Shown piece by piece: positions 1-9,144 of a DNA stretch of 13,809 nucleotides. Source of the stretch: Herminiimonas sp. (GTDB taxonomy: Bacteria; Pseudomonadota; Gammaproteobacteria; Burkholderiales; Burkholderiaceae); NCBI GenBank assembly GCA_014377155.1, contig JACMQD010000090.1, forward strand, positions 1-13,809. The letters are read 5' to 3'. Within the stretch, counting starts at the first letter, position 1; each line of letters begins with the position of its first letter. A program made the position numbers and the translations under genes. The notes beneath the pieces are model-generated. The model was not told the DNA's origin, searched no databases, and saw only the letters and a list, made by a program, of their open reading frames with translations.

Positions 1-92
1 AGATCCACCCTGACGCGACGCGCGATACAAAGCTGGCTGTCGAGGTGAAGAGCGGCCTCGATTTTGGTTTTGCCCGAGCCCGTCTAAGTATT

Positions 93-119
93 ATTGCACA
101 CGATTTAATTGTGTGCAAT
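93..119. terminator. AT-flanked hairpin, probable terminator
   Basis: A perfect 9-bp inverted repeat, ATTGCACAC and GTGTGCAAT, surrounds a 9-base loop and is flanked by AT-rich sequence on both sides (AATTTATATT to the right). This is what a bidirectional Rho-independent terminator looks like. It probably ends a gene entering from the left edge on the plus strand, and could also stop any katG read-through. A plus-strand frame is open from position 3 to a TAG ending at 188 (it begins IHPDATRDTKLAVEVKSG), but it runs through this hairpin and I recognise nothing in it. I therefore do not call it a gene. Confidence 0.5.
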
Positions 120-161
120 TTATATTCAAAAGTCTGGTCGGATGCTCTCTGGTGTGGAACG

Positions 162-190
162 CCGCAGACCGAATCTATTCCGGTCTGCGG
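162..190 (-). terminator. Hairpin downstream of katG
   Basis: A perfect 10-bp GC-rich stem (CCGCAGACCG pairing with CGGTCTGCGG) with a 9-base loop begins 17 bases past the katG stop codon. No strong T-run follows on the minus strand, so termination may be inefficient or the hairpin may mainly protect the 3' end of the mRNA. Its position makes it the natural katG transcript end. Confidence 0.55.
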
Positions 191-206
191 GTAGATCTAC
201 GACGTA

Positions 207-2456
<2,250 letters not shown>

Positions 2457-2462
2457 TCAGGG

Positions 2463-2506
2463 CTCCTTTTTTCCATTTAACAGTTCAAAACCTGTAAAAA
2501 AGTATA
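2463..2506 (-). promoter_or_regulatory. katG ribosome binding site and -10 element
   Basis: On the minus strand a good -10 hexamer TATACT (2501-2506) lies about 45 bases before the katG ATG, and the Shine-Dalgarno AAAGGAG is at 2463-2469. No good -35 hexamer sits at the right distance, as is usual for promoters that need an activator. The rest of the 2457-2743 gap shows no gene. It contains a loose AAAGGC/GCCTTT dyad (2621-2657) of doubtful meaning. Confidence 0.5.
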
Positions 2507-2743
2507 GAGCATCCGCGATTTTTCGTGATTGGTAATCTGGATGGCAGCAATAGAGATAACGCACGAAGATCAGGCGCAAGCTCGGTATCGTTTCGTAGAA
2601 CGTCGGCGCTTACAATCGTGAAAGGCAAAATACCGTATAGGATAGTGTGCCGCCTTTAATCGTTCAACAGAACATGGCAGTAAAAAACTTATCATCGTGT
2701 TTGAATTAATTTGACCAACGGACCTTCACTACGATGCAAGCCG

Positions 2744-3388
2744 TCAAAACTCGATTAATCCGTGCCGTACCCCGATGAGTGCCAGTTCGGCCTGATTGGC
2801 GACAGCCAGTTTTTGTTTGACGTTATACAAATGCGTACCGACAGTGCGCGGCGAAATATTTAAGTCAAGCGCGATCTGATTGACTGAGGAGCCTTTGGCT
2901 AGCTGAATAAACACCCCAAACTCCCGCTCCGACAGTACTTCTAACGGATTTTTTTCACTGTCAAATTCCTGCAGCGCCATCCGTTGCGACACGTGCGCAT
3001 CAAGGTACATGCGGCCGGATGAAACCTGCCGGATCGCATGGATCAACTCATCCGGCGCACTGCGCTTAGATAAATATCCTAACGCGCCCGCCTTTAGCAT
3101 GAAACGCACATAGCTCGGGTTTTCATGCGTCGACAAACCTAACACACGGATGGACTTGTCGCGCATGATGATACGGCGCGTCGCTTCGACCCCGGTCATG
3201 CCACTTCCAAGAGAAATATCCATGACGACGACATCAGGTTTGCAGACAGGGATCTGCTGATAGGCAGACTCGGCCGAGTCTGCCTCGGCAACCACGCGGA
3301 TGTCCGACGTTGCCTCGAGTAACATACGAAATCCGAAGCGAACTACCATGTGGTCATCAACCAGCATTACCGTAATTTCATTCTTCAT
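2744..3388 (-). CDS. NarL/FixJ-family response regulator
   Basis: A cytoplasmic transcription factor activated by phosphorylation from the adjacent histidine kinase. The 214 residues divide into an N-terminal receiver domain (about 4-120) and a C-terminal LuxR-type helix-turn-helix (about 148-210). The receiver has the acidic pair Asp11-Asp12, phospho-acceptor Asp57 (VVVMDISL), Ser86 in the switch position and Lys108. The DNA-binding part shows LSERE and NISPRTVGTHLYNVKQKL, typical of the family. The ATG overlaps the kinase stop by 4 bases (ATGA), so the two are translationally coupled. Relatives of this class (MoxX/MxaB, ExaE, AgmR/ErbR) control PQQ-dependent alcohol or methanol oxidation. 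With a pqq operon only a few genes away, control of pqq is a reasonable inference but not proven. Confidence 0.93.
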   Translation of the reverse strand: MKNEITVMLVDDHMVVRFGFRMLLEATSDIRVVAEADSAESAYQQIPVCKPDVVVMDISLGSGMTGVEATRRIIMRDKSIRVLGLSTHENPSYVRFMLKAGALGYLSKRSAPDELIHAIRQVSSGRMYLDAHVSQRMALQEFDSEKNPLEVLSEREFGVFIQLAKGSSVNQIALDLNISPRTVGTHLYNVKQKLAVANQAELALIGVRHGLIEF

Positions 3389-4764
3389 CCTGCGACTTTC
3401 TTGACTGGAAGCGTCACGTCAACCTCCAGGCCACCTTCTGCAGATGTCCGGAAAAGAATGCTGCCTGCCATCGACTCCGCTCTTTCCCGCATGCCGCGCA
3501 CCCCGAAATGGCCGGCGCGCACCAACGTAACCGAGGCGCCGCCACCATTGTCGGCAATGCGCATGCACAAGGACTCATTCTGCAGGCACAGCCCTATCAT
3601 GACCTGCGTGGCACCGGCGTGTCGCACTACGTTGGTTAGGGCTTCCTGTACGATGCGATAAGCAGAAATTTCTAGTGCGTCGGGCAATGCAGGCATGTAC
3701 GCATCGAATGTCATATCGATCTTCAAAGTGGGATGCCGTAACTGGATATCGGCGACAAGGTCCCGGACGGCATCGACCAGGCCCATCCCCTCGAGCTGAA
3801 TCGGGCGCAATCGCGGGATCATGCGGTGCAGTGCATCGGCCGTGAGGCCAGCCGTATCGAACAACATCTGGACGGAGCGTTCGGGGGGACGTCCTTTGAT
3901 TTCCGGACTCTGCATGATGGACTTTGCGATACTACGAATGGCCGTTAGCGACTGGCCGAGCTCATCGTGCAGTTCGCGAGCGAGTGCAGTACGCTCTTCT
4001 TCAATGCGCTGATGCAGCACGCCGGTGAATTCGCGTTGCGCGGCCAGTCTCGCCTGGGCCTCGGCACTGGCGTGCCGGACCTGGATACTTTCTTCGACAG
4101 ATTGCGCCATGTGATTGAATGCGCGACCGATCTCGCCTGCCTCCTTCCCTGCCAGCGGCGCCAGACGTACCTGATGCTGACCGCGCTCTATTGCACGTAA
4201 AGCACTTCGGATCAGGTCGAACGGTGCCAGCCAGCGTCGGATGATCAAAAATATGAACAGGTTCGCAACCAGCAAGAGAACCGCTTCGCCCAGAAAAATC
4301 TCCCTTAGTTCGTCCCACGCGTCTAGCACGGCGCGGGTGGGATTAGGTGTAATGAGCAATGTTCCTCCTTGCAAGAGAATGGTTTGCGGCTTTAGCTCCG
4401 GGGTCACAAGTGCGGCATACCATTGCGGTGCATCACGCCCTTGTTTGTAGGTCGATGGCGGCGAAGCATAAAGAATATGTGCGGCATTATCCCGTAGTGT
4501 GACCTCATTGGCCCGTACCCTGCCGGTTTCCTTCAAAAACCCTGCGAGATGGTCCAGGCCACGCATCGAATAAAGCAAGGTAATACGTCCGAGCAATTGG
4601 GTTGCAATACGATTGGATGCCCCGATTTCTTCCCGAACGCTGCTGCGGGAGGCTTGAATTTGGACGGCCACCAGCAAACTCAGTACCAACACGCTGACTA
4701 ACGCAAAAATCAGGTTGATCTTGGTTTGCAGACTCATTGCTGCATCGTATTCAGAACTATGCAT
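3385..4764 (-). CDS. Membrane sensor histidine kinase, MoxY/LapD-type sensor, HisKA_3 class
   Basis: An inner-membrane kinase that senses a signal through a periplasmic domain and phosphorylates the coupled response regulator. From the ATG at 4764 it has 459 residues: membrane segment 1 (about 15-36), a periplasmic region of about 120 residues, membrane segment 2 (about 158-176), HAMP (about 177-230), dimerisation helices with phospho-acceptor His266 (ELHDELGQ), and a GHKL ATPase with N-box Asn378 (EALTNVVRHA) and G-boxes DNGGG (405-409) and HFGVRGMRERA. The N-terminal pattern (MSLQTKINLIFALVS, REEIGASNRIATQLL) resembles the LapD/MoxY periplasmic family. I chose 4764 because GGGGAA lies 6 bases upstream and the start overlaps the peptidase stop by only 8 bases. 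A longer frame begins at 4866 but lies inside the peptidase gene. The natural signal is unknown. Confidence 0.92.
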   Translation of the reverse strand: MHSSEYDAAMSLQTKINLIFALVSVLVLSLLVAVQIQASRSSVREEIGASNRIATQLLGRITLLYSMRGLDHLAGFLKETGRVRANEVTLRDNAAHILYASPPSTYKQGRDAPQWYAALVTPELKPQTILLQGGTLLITPNPTRAVLDAWDELREIFLGEAVLLLVANLFIFLIIRRWLAPFDLIRSALRAIERGQHQVRLAPLAGKEAGEIGRAFNHMAQSVEESIQVRHASAEAQARLAAQREFTGVLHQRIEEERTALARELHDELGQSLTAIRSIAKSIMQSPEIKGRPPERSVQMLFDTAGLTADALHRMIPRLRPIQLEGMGLVDAVRDLVADIQLRHPTLKIDMTFDAYMPALPDALEISAYRIVQEALTNVVRHAGATQVMIGLCLQNESLCMRIADNGGGASVTLVRAGHFGVRGMRERAESMAGSILFRTSAEGGLEVDVTLPVKKVAG

Positions 4765-5734
4765 GGCGCGTTCCCCAATGATCGAAATGTCCGTGTTCGG
4801 CGAAGCTGTCAAGCGCGTCTTGAAGGGCCGTCGCCATACCGGAATGGAACGGATCGTGGCCGGCATCGGCGACGATGTGCAAGCGGCTGGCCTCGATTAG
4901 TTCGTGCAGGCGTAATGCATTGGCCGGATCACACACCCGATCGTTGGCGCCTTGCAGGAGAGCGACTGGCAAACCGGAAAGCTGCGATGCCGCGTGCAAA
5001 AGTGCTTGCTCGTCAAGAAACAGATTGTTGACAAGAAAGTGTAACTGAATCCGATAGCGCATCTGTAGTGCCACAATGTCTGATGCTTCCACTGTAACCA
5101 TGGCCTTTGCGTCGGGCTGATCCTGCTGTTGTTGATACCGGTCCCACGCTTGTGCCAGCGTCGCCGCGTACGGGGTATCAGTAGCCAGTTCGCATGCCAG
5201 ATAGTGCAAAAGCTGTCCCCTGTCGGACTGGGGCACATGAGCGGCAAAGGTTTTCCATGCGTTGCCTGCTGCGTTAGTCTCGGGTTGAAAAAAACGGTCG
5301 ATATCACCTTTACCCGCAATAAATGGGGCACGCAATACAAGCCCCAGCAGAGATTGCCGCCAATGCTGTGCATACGCCAGTGCCAGGCAAGCGCCCCAGG
5401 AACCACCGCCCAGCAGTACCTTGCCAATGCAAAGGTGAAGGCGCATGGTCTCTATATCCTGGACCAACTGCTCGGTATCATTGCCGGCTATCGCACCGGC
5501 CGGTGTGCTTCGACCGCAGCCACGCTGGTCGCAGAGGACGAGGCGATAGCGCTTGGGATTGACGAAAATCTGGTGGCGGGGGCTACTGCCGCTGCCAGGG
5601 CCACCATGCAGCCACATCAGCGGGATGCCGTCGGGATTGCCATATTGCGCGTACCACAAACGGTGGCCATGAGCGACATCGAGATAACCTGCATCGAATG
5701 GATTCTGGGGGGAGAAAAATCGGGAAGGCGCCAT
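4757..5734 (-). CDS. pip: Prolyl iminopeptidase (alpha/beta hydrolase)
   Basis: A serine peptidase of family S33 that removes N-terminal proline from peptides, probably in the cytoplasm since no signal peptide is seen. The 325-residue length fits the family. The oxyanion-hole motif HGGPGSG is at 43-49, the nucleophile elbow GGSWG places catalytic Ser112, and Asp265 (GANDRVCDP) and His293 (AGHDPFHSG) complete the triad. DQRGCGRSTP (69-78) is a further hallmark. It is the first gene of a three-gene operon with the two-component pair and is transcribed divergently from pqqA. The start has no clear Shine-Dalgarno, so its translation may be weak. Peptidases trim PqqA in PQQ synthesis, but those are usually M16 zinc proteases (PqqF/PqqG). 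A role for this gene in that step is only a possibility. Confidence 0.9.
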   Translation of the reverse strand: MAPSRFFSPQNPFDAGYLDVAHGHRLWYAQYGNPDGIPLMWLHGGPGSGSSPRHQIFVNPKRYRLVLCDQRGCGRSTPAGAIAGNDTEQLVQDIETMRLHLCIGKVLLGGGSWGACLALAYAQHWRQSLLGLVLRAPFIAGKGDIDRFFQPETNAAGNAWKTFAAHVPQSDRGQLLHYLACELATDTPYAATLAQAWDRYQQQQDQPDAKAMVTVEASDIVALQMRYRIQLHFLVNNLFLDEQALLHAASQLSGLPVALLQGANDRVCDPANALRLHELIEASRLHIVADAGHDPFHSGMATALQDALDSFAEHGHFDHWGTRHA

Positions 5735-5786
5735 CTAGCTATTTTAGCGGCGCATTGCAACAATTCACTGAAGCGTCGATACAGTT

Positions 5787-5801
5787 TCATGAAAATCATG
5801 A
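5787..5801. promoter_or_regulatory. TCATGA-AAA-TCATGA dyad between divergent operons
   Basis: Two copies of the palindromic hexamer TCATGA are separated by three A's, forming at once a direct and an inverted repeat. The left copy extends to the 10-base palindrome TTTCATGAAA (5785-5794). It sits about 53 bases upstream of the peptidase start and about 130 bases upstream of pqqA. That suits an operator for a regulator that acts on both operons, such as the neighbouring response regulator. The function is inferred from position and symmetry only. Confidence 0.35.
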
Positions 5802-5873
5802 GTGCCAAATGGTGAATTTACACAAGTCAGACAATGCACGAGCGGGCACACTTGGTCCTGTCCAGTTCCATCG

Positions 5874-5921
5874 TTGGCTGGGTGAACAATTAGATTAGAA
5901 CAACGAGACTTATTAGAGGAG
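5874..5921 (+). promoter_or_regulatory. Weak candidate pqqA promoter and its ribosome binding site
   Basis: TTGGCT (5874-5879) and TAGAAC (5896-5901) are 16 bases apart and form a poor sigma-70 match that would need an activator. The Shine-Dalgarno AGAGGAG (5915-5921), 7 bases before the pqqA ATG, is strong and consistent with high translation of the precursor peptide. The ribosome binding site is secure; the promoter call is weak. Confidence 0.3.
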
Positions 5922-5928
5922 CTCCACC

Positions 5929-6003
5929 ATGACATGGGAAACACCAACAGCAATCAACTTCCGTTTCGGTTTTGAAATCACCATGTATATCGCCAATCGT
6001 TGA
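5929..6003 (+). CDS. pqqA: PqqA, PQQ precursor peptide
   Basis: A ribosomally made 24-residue peptide that is the raw material for PQQ. Glu16 and Tyr20, in the invariant spacing Glu-x3-Tyr (FEITMY), are the residues that PqqE joins and that end up as the PQQ skeleton. The N-terminus MTWETP and the core around it match classical PqqA closely. It is the first gene of the pqq operon, preceded by a strong ribosome binding site, and followed after 10 bases by a stable hairpin. Its length puts it below most gene-calling cut-offs, so it may be missing from automatic annotation. Confidence 0.96.
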   Translation: MTWETPTAINFRFGFEITMYIANR

Positions 6004-6013
6004 TATGCGCTAC

Positions 6014-6041
6014 GATAGCCGGTGCCGTTCTTCCGGCTATC
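6014..6041 (+). promoter_or_regulatory. pqqA-pqqB intercistronic hairpin
   Basis: A perfect 9-bp stem, GATAGCCGG and CCGGCTATC, with a 10-base loop, fills most of the gap between pqqA and pqqB. No T-run follows, so it is not a standard intrinsic terminator. It ends one base before the pqqB Shine-Dalgarno (GGAG, 6043-6046). It could stabilise or define the 3' end of a separate pqqA message, or dampen pqqB translation. Both would favour excess PqqA substrate over enzymes. The hairpin is plain in the sequence; its role is inferred. Confidence 0.55.
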
Positions 6042-6052
6042 TGGAGTAATGC

Positions 6053-6967
6053 TTGAAGATACGTATATTAGGCTCGGCTGCCGGCGGCGGTTTCCCGCAA
6101 TGGAATTGTAATTGTTTTAACTGCAAAGGACTACGGGATGGCAGTATCCAGGCCATAGCCCGCACCCAATCGTCAATCGCCGTTAGTGAGAACGAAACGG
6201 ATTGGTTATTGATCAATGCTTCGCCCGACATCCTGAGCCAGATCCATGCAGCACCTGTACTGCAGCCGGCACGCGCAATCCGCGATAGCGGTATCTGCGC
6301 CGTGTTACTGATGGATGCGCAAATAGACCATGTGACTGGCTTGCTGATGCTGCGTGAACGTTCCACACCTCTACCCTTGTACGCCACCGCACAAGTATTT
6401 TCCGATCTGTCGACCGGCCTGCCAATTACCAAGGTCCTGTCACATTACTGCGGCGTCGATCATCAGACGATATGCCCGGACGGCGAAGCATTCATGATCG
6501 CCCCACTTGCCCAGACCAGTTTCAGCGCCGTCCCATTGTCGAGCAAGGCACCGCCCTACTCCCCACACCGCGACGACCCCCATCCAGGTGACAATATCGG
6601 GCTTCAAATTATTAGCCGGACCAGCGGCAAGGTGGCGTTCTACGCGCCGGGACTGGGCAAAATGACCGGCGCCGTATTGGCCGCGATGGAGTCCGCAGAG
6701 GTCCTTCTGGTGGACGGCACATTCTGGACCGAAGAAGAAATGATCACACTTGGCTTGTCGAAAAAAACCGCCTCCGCAATGGGCCATTTGCCGCAAACGG
6801 GACCCGGCGGCATGATCGAGATTCTCGACCGCATGCCTGCCTGCCGAAAGATCCTGATCCACATCAACAACAGCAATCCGATCCTGCGCGAAGACTCGGC
6901 CGAGCGTGCGCTGCTGACACGGCACGGCATCGAGCTGGCGTTCGACGGCATGGAAATCACACTGTGA
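6053..6967 (+). CDS. pqqB: PqqB, metallo-beta-lactamase-fold hydroxylase
   Basis: Takes part in PQQ synthesis after PqqE and the protease. Current understanding is that it is an iron-dependent hydroxylase acting on the freed Glu-Tyr dipeptide; older work proposed a transport role. The 304-residue length is normal. The start [19 protein letters not shown] and the CNCFNCKG cysteines are highly typical of PqqB. The metal-binding region appears as [14 protein letters not shown], and LVDGTFW and [10 protein letters not shown] follow later. Translation begins at a TTG codon, set by GGAG 6 bases upstream; the nearby ATG at 6049 is out of frame. The weak start just after a hairpin suggests PqqB is made at a lower level than PqqA. 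The stop overlaps the pqqC start. Confidence 0.96.
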   Translation: MKIRILGSAAGGGFPQWNCNCFNCKGLRDGSIQAIARTQSSIAVSENETDWLLINASPDILSQIHAAPVLQPARAIRDSGICAVLLMDAQIDHVTGLLMLRERSTPLPLYATAQVFSDLSTGLPITKVLSHYCGVDHQTICPDGEAFMIAPLAQTSFSAVPLSSKAPPYSPHRDDPHPGDNIGLQIISRTSGKVAFYAPGLGKMTGAVLAAMESAEVLLVDGTFWTEEEMITLGLSKKTASAMGHLPQTGPGGMIEILDRMPACRKILIHINNSNPILREDSAERALLTRHGIELAFDGMEITL

Positions 6968-7677
6968 CAACTACAACGATGCCTGCCTGGACGCGTGACG
7001 CGTTTGAAGATCAATTGCGGAGCAAGGGCAAGAGCTACCACATTCATCATCCGTTTAACGTGCGACTCAACGCCGGTCAATGTTCGGCAGCGCAGATTCG
7101 CGGCTGGATCGCCAATCGGTTTTATTACCAGTCCATCATTCCCAAAAAGGATGCCGCAATCCTGTCCAATTGCGACGATCGGGAAACGCGCCGTAAGTGG
7201 ATTGCAAGGATTTTGGACCACGATGGTTATGACGATTACCAGGGCCATGCTGCAGGCGGCATGGAAGCATGGACCCAGCTCGGTGAGGCGGCCGGCATTG
7301 CGCGAGAGGAGTTATGGTCGCTACAACACGTCGTGCCTGCTGTGCGTTTTGCATGCGACGCATATGTGGAATTTGCCAGGCGCGCACCATGGCAGGAGGC
7401 GGTCTGTTCGTCGCTTACCGAAATGTTCGCACCCCAGATTCACAAGGACCGGCTGGCTGGCTGGCCCTCCCATTACCCCTGGATACAACCGCAAGGCCTG
7501 AACTATTTCCGTAACCGTATCCCCTTGGCCCAGCGCGACGTCGATCATGGTCTGGCGGTCACGCTCGACTATTTCAGAACCCGAATCCAACAGGAACGCG
7601 CATTGGAAATCCTGCAATTCAAGCTCGACATCCTCTGGGCCATGCTCGACGCCATTGAAAAAGCGTATCCGGAATGA
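6964..7677 (+). CDS. pqqC: PqqC, pyrroloquinoline-quinone synthase
   Basis: Catalyses the last step of PQQ formation: ring closure and an eight-electron oxidation of the AHQQ intermediate using oxygen, without a metal or organic cofactor. The 237 residues form a haem-oxygenase-like helical fold. Recognisable conserved stretches are [11 protein letters not shown], the [19 protein letters not shown] block and [16 protein letters not shown]. The frame starts with GTG at 6964, overlapping the pqqB stop (GTGA). An ATG five codons later (6979) is an alternative start, and the extra residues MTTTT carry no known function. The stop overlaps the pqqD start by 4 bases, so the operon is translationally coupled here. 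Confidence 0.96.
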   Translation: MTTTTMPAWTRDAFEDQLRSKGKSYHIHHPFNVRLNAGQCSAAQIRGWIANRFYYQSIIPKKDAAILSNCDDRETRRKWIARILDHDGYDDYQGHAAGGMEAWTQLGEAAGIAREELWSLQHVVPAVRFACDAYVEFARRAPWQEAVCSSLTEMFAPQIHKDRLAGWPSHYPWIQPQGLNYFRNRIPLAQRDVDHGLAVTLDYFRTRIQQERALEILQFKLDILWAMLDAIEKAYPE

Positions 7678-7937
7678 ACAAGCTGCCACAAGCTCCAGTC
7701 CTGAATCGCCATTTCCGTATGCAATGGGAAGAGGCGCAACAATGCCACGTCCTGCTCTATCCAGAAGGCATGATCCGACTGAACGGCAGCGCCGGAGAAA
7801 TCCTGAAGTGTTGCGACGGCCTTAGTTCGGTCGAGCAAATCGTCGCCAAGTTGGAAGAAAAATTCAAGAAAGCAGGGTTGCGCAACGATATCGAGGCGCT
7901 GCTAACTCACGCTTATCAAGAGAACTGGATTGTCTGA
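7674..7937 (+). CDS. pqqD: PqqD, peptide chaperone (RRE domain)
   Basis: A small cytoplasmic protein that binds PqqA and delivers it to the radical-SAM enzyme PqqE. It is the founding member of the RiPP recognition element family. The 87-residue length is normal. The N-terminal [20 protein letters not shown], the [16 protein letters not shown] segment that forms the peptide-binding winged helix, and the C-terminal helix ending ENWIV match the family. Its ATG overlaps the pqqC stop (ATGA), and pqqE follows after 2 bases. It is a free-standing PqqD, unlike the fused or extra copies found in some methylotrophs. Confidence 0.96.
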   Translation: MNKLPQAPVLNRHFRMQWEEAQQCHVLLYPEGMIRLNGSAGEILKCCDGLSSVEQIVAKLEEKFKKAGLRNDIEALLTHAYQENWIV

Positions 7938-7939
7938 CC

Positions 7940-9064
7940 ATGGATATCAAGCCCGTCGTGGCGCCGCCGTACTGGCTGCTTGCCGAGTTGACTTACCGCT
8001 GCCCTCTGCATTGCGCATTTTGCTATAACCCGATCAACTACGAAGCAATCCGCAATGAGCTGACTACCGCTGAATGGATTGACGTGATGCGGCAGGCACG
8101 TGCGCTGGGTGCAGTGCAGTTGGGCCTGTCCGGCGGCGAGCCGCTGATGCGCGATGACCTCGAAGAACTCGTGACGGAAGCGCACCGGCTTGGTTTCTAT
8201 ACCAATCTAATCACCTCTGGCGTTGGATTGAACGAAAGCCGGATCGCCGCACTCAAGCAAGCCGGCCTTGATCATATTCAGTTGTCGTTCCAGGACTCGA
8301 CCAAGGAACTGAATGATTTCTTGAGCAGCACCAAGACTTTCGAACTGAAAAAAAGAGTTGCGGCCCTTATCAAGAAGTACGACTATCCGATGGTCCTGAA
8401 TTGCGTCTTGCACCGCCATAACCTGCCCCATGTGGATAAAATCATCGACATGGCGCTCGAACTCGATGCCGAATATCTAGAGCTGGCGAACACACAGTAT
8501 TACGGCTGGGCGATGAAAAACCGCGATCACCTGATGCCGACACGCGAACAATTGCAAGACGCCGAACACGTGGTTGCCTCCTACCGCGAAAAAATCGGCA
8601 AGCGCTGCAAATTGCTATTTGTGGTACCGGACTATTTCGAGGATCGACCCAAAGCCTGCATGAACGGCTGGGGCTCGGTGTTTCTCGGGGTGGCGCCCGA
8701 TGGCCTTGCCCTGCCCTGCCACAATGCGCGTGACCTGCCGGGTTTGACGCTGCCGAATGTGCGCGACATGCCAATCAATGAAATCTGGCACGATAGCTCG
8801 GCGTTCAATGCTTACCGCGGGGACGATTGGATGCAGGAGCCGTGTCGAAGCTGCCCGGAAAAAACCAAAGATTTCGGCGGTTGCCGCTGCCAGGCATTCA
8901 TGCTGGCTGGCGATGCTGCGGCAACCGATCCAGTCTGCTCAAAATCGCCTGTACGCAGTCGGGTAGACGAGATCATTTTGCATGCGAGAGATTACAAAAC
9001 ATCACAGGCAGACGAAAAGCCGATCCTCTTCCGCACGGATTTCAATTCGCGAAGCTTGGCTTGA
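7940..9064 (+). CDS. pqqE: PqqE, radical-SAM PqqA cross-linking enzyme
   Basis: Uses S-adenosylmethionine and iron-sulfur clusters to form the carbon-carbon bond between Glu16 and Tyr20 of PqqA, the first committed step of PQQ synthesis. The 374 residues contain the radical-SAM motif CPLHCAFC (Cys21, Cys25, Cys28), the SAM-binding GGEPL, and a C-terminal SPASM region with auxiliary-cluster cysteines (PCRSC, GGCRC and a final Cys at residue 333). This layout is the normal one for PqqE. It starts 2 bases after pqqD, so its translation likely depends on the upstream gene. An 80-base gap with no gene separates it from the MFS gene. Confidence 0.96.
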   Translation: MDIKPVVAPPYWLLAELTYRCPLHCAFCYNPINYEAIRNELTTAEWIDVMRQARALGAVQLGLSGGEPLMRDDLEELVTEAHRLGFYTNLITSGVGLNESRIAALKQAGLDHIQLSFQDSTKELNDFLSSTKTFELKKRVAALIKKYDYPMVLNCVLHRHNLPHVDKIIDMALELDAEYLELANTQYYGWAMKNRDHLMPTREQLQDAEHVVASYREKIGKRCKLLFVVPDYFEDRPKACMNGWGSVFLGVAPDGLALPCHNARDLPGLTLPNVRDMPINEIWHDSSAFNAYRGDDWMQEPCRSCPEKTKDFGGCRCQAFMLAGDAAATDPVCSKSPVRSRVDEIILHARDYKTSQADEKPILFRTDFNSRSLA

Positions 9065-9144
9065 TAACTCGCTCATTTGGTGGAGTGCAAACACTGGTGG
9101 CACACGCCAATGCGCGCTTTCCGGTTTTGGCCTGCCCATAAAGT

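Noticed and set aside
2577..2660. OxyR-type site or terminator between katG and the response regulator
   Set aside because: Only partial ATAG/CTAT half-sites and a loose AAAGGC/GCCTTT dyad with a long loop are present, which is not enough to call either.
4765..4866. Longer N-terminus for the histidine kinase
   Set aside because: It would lie fully inside the peptidase gene. The ATG at 4764 has a good Shine-Dalgarno and a minimal overlap.
5129..5815. 228-codon plus-strand frame
   Set aside because: Antisense to the prolyl iminopeptidase, whose catalytic motifs are clear; its translation has no recognisable family.
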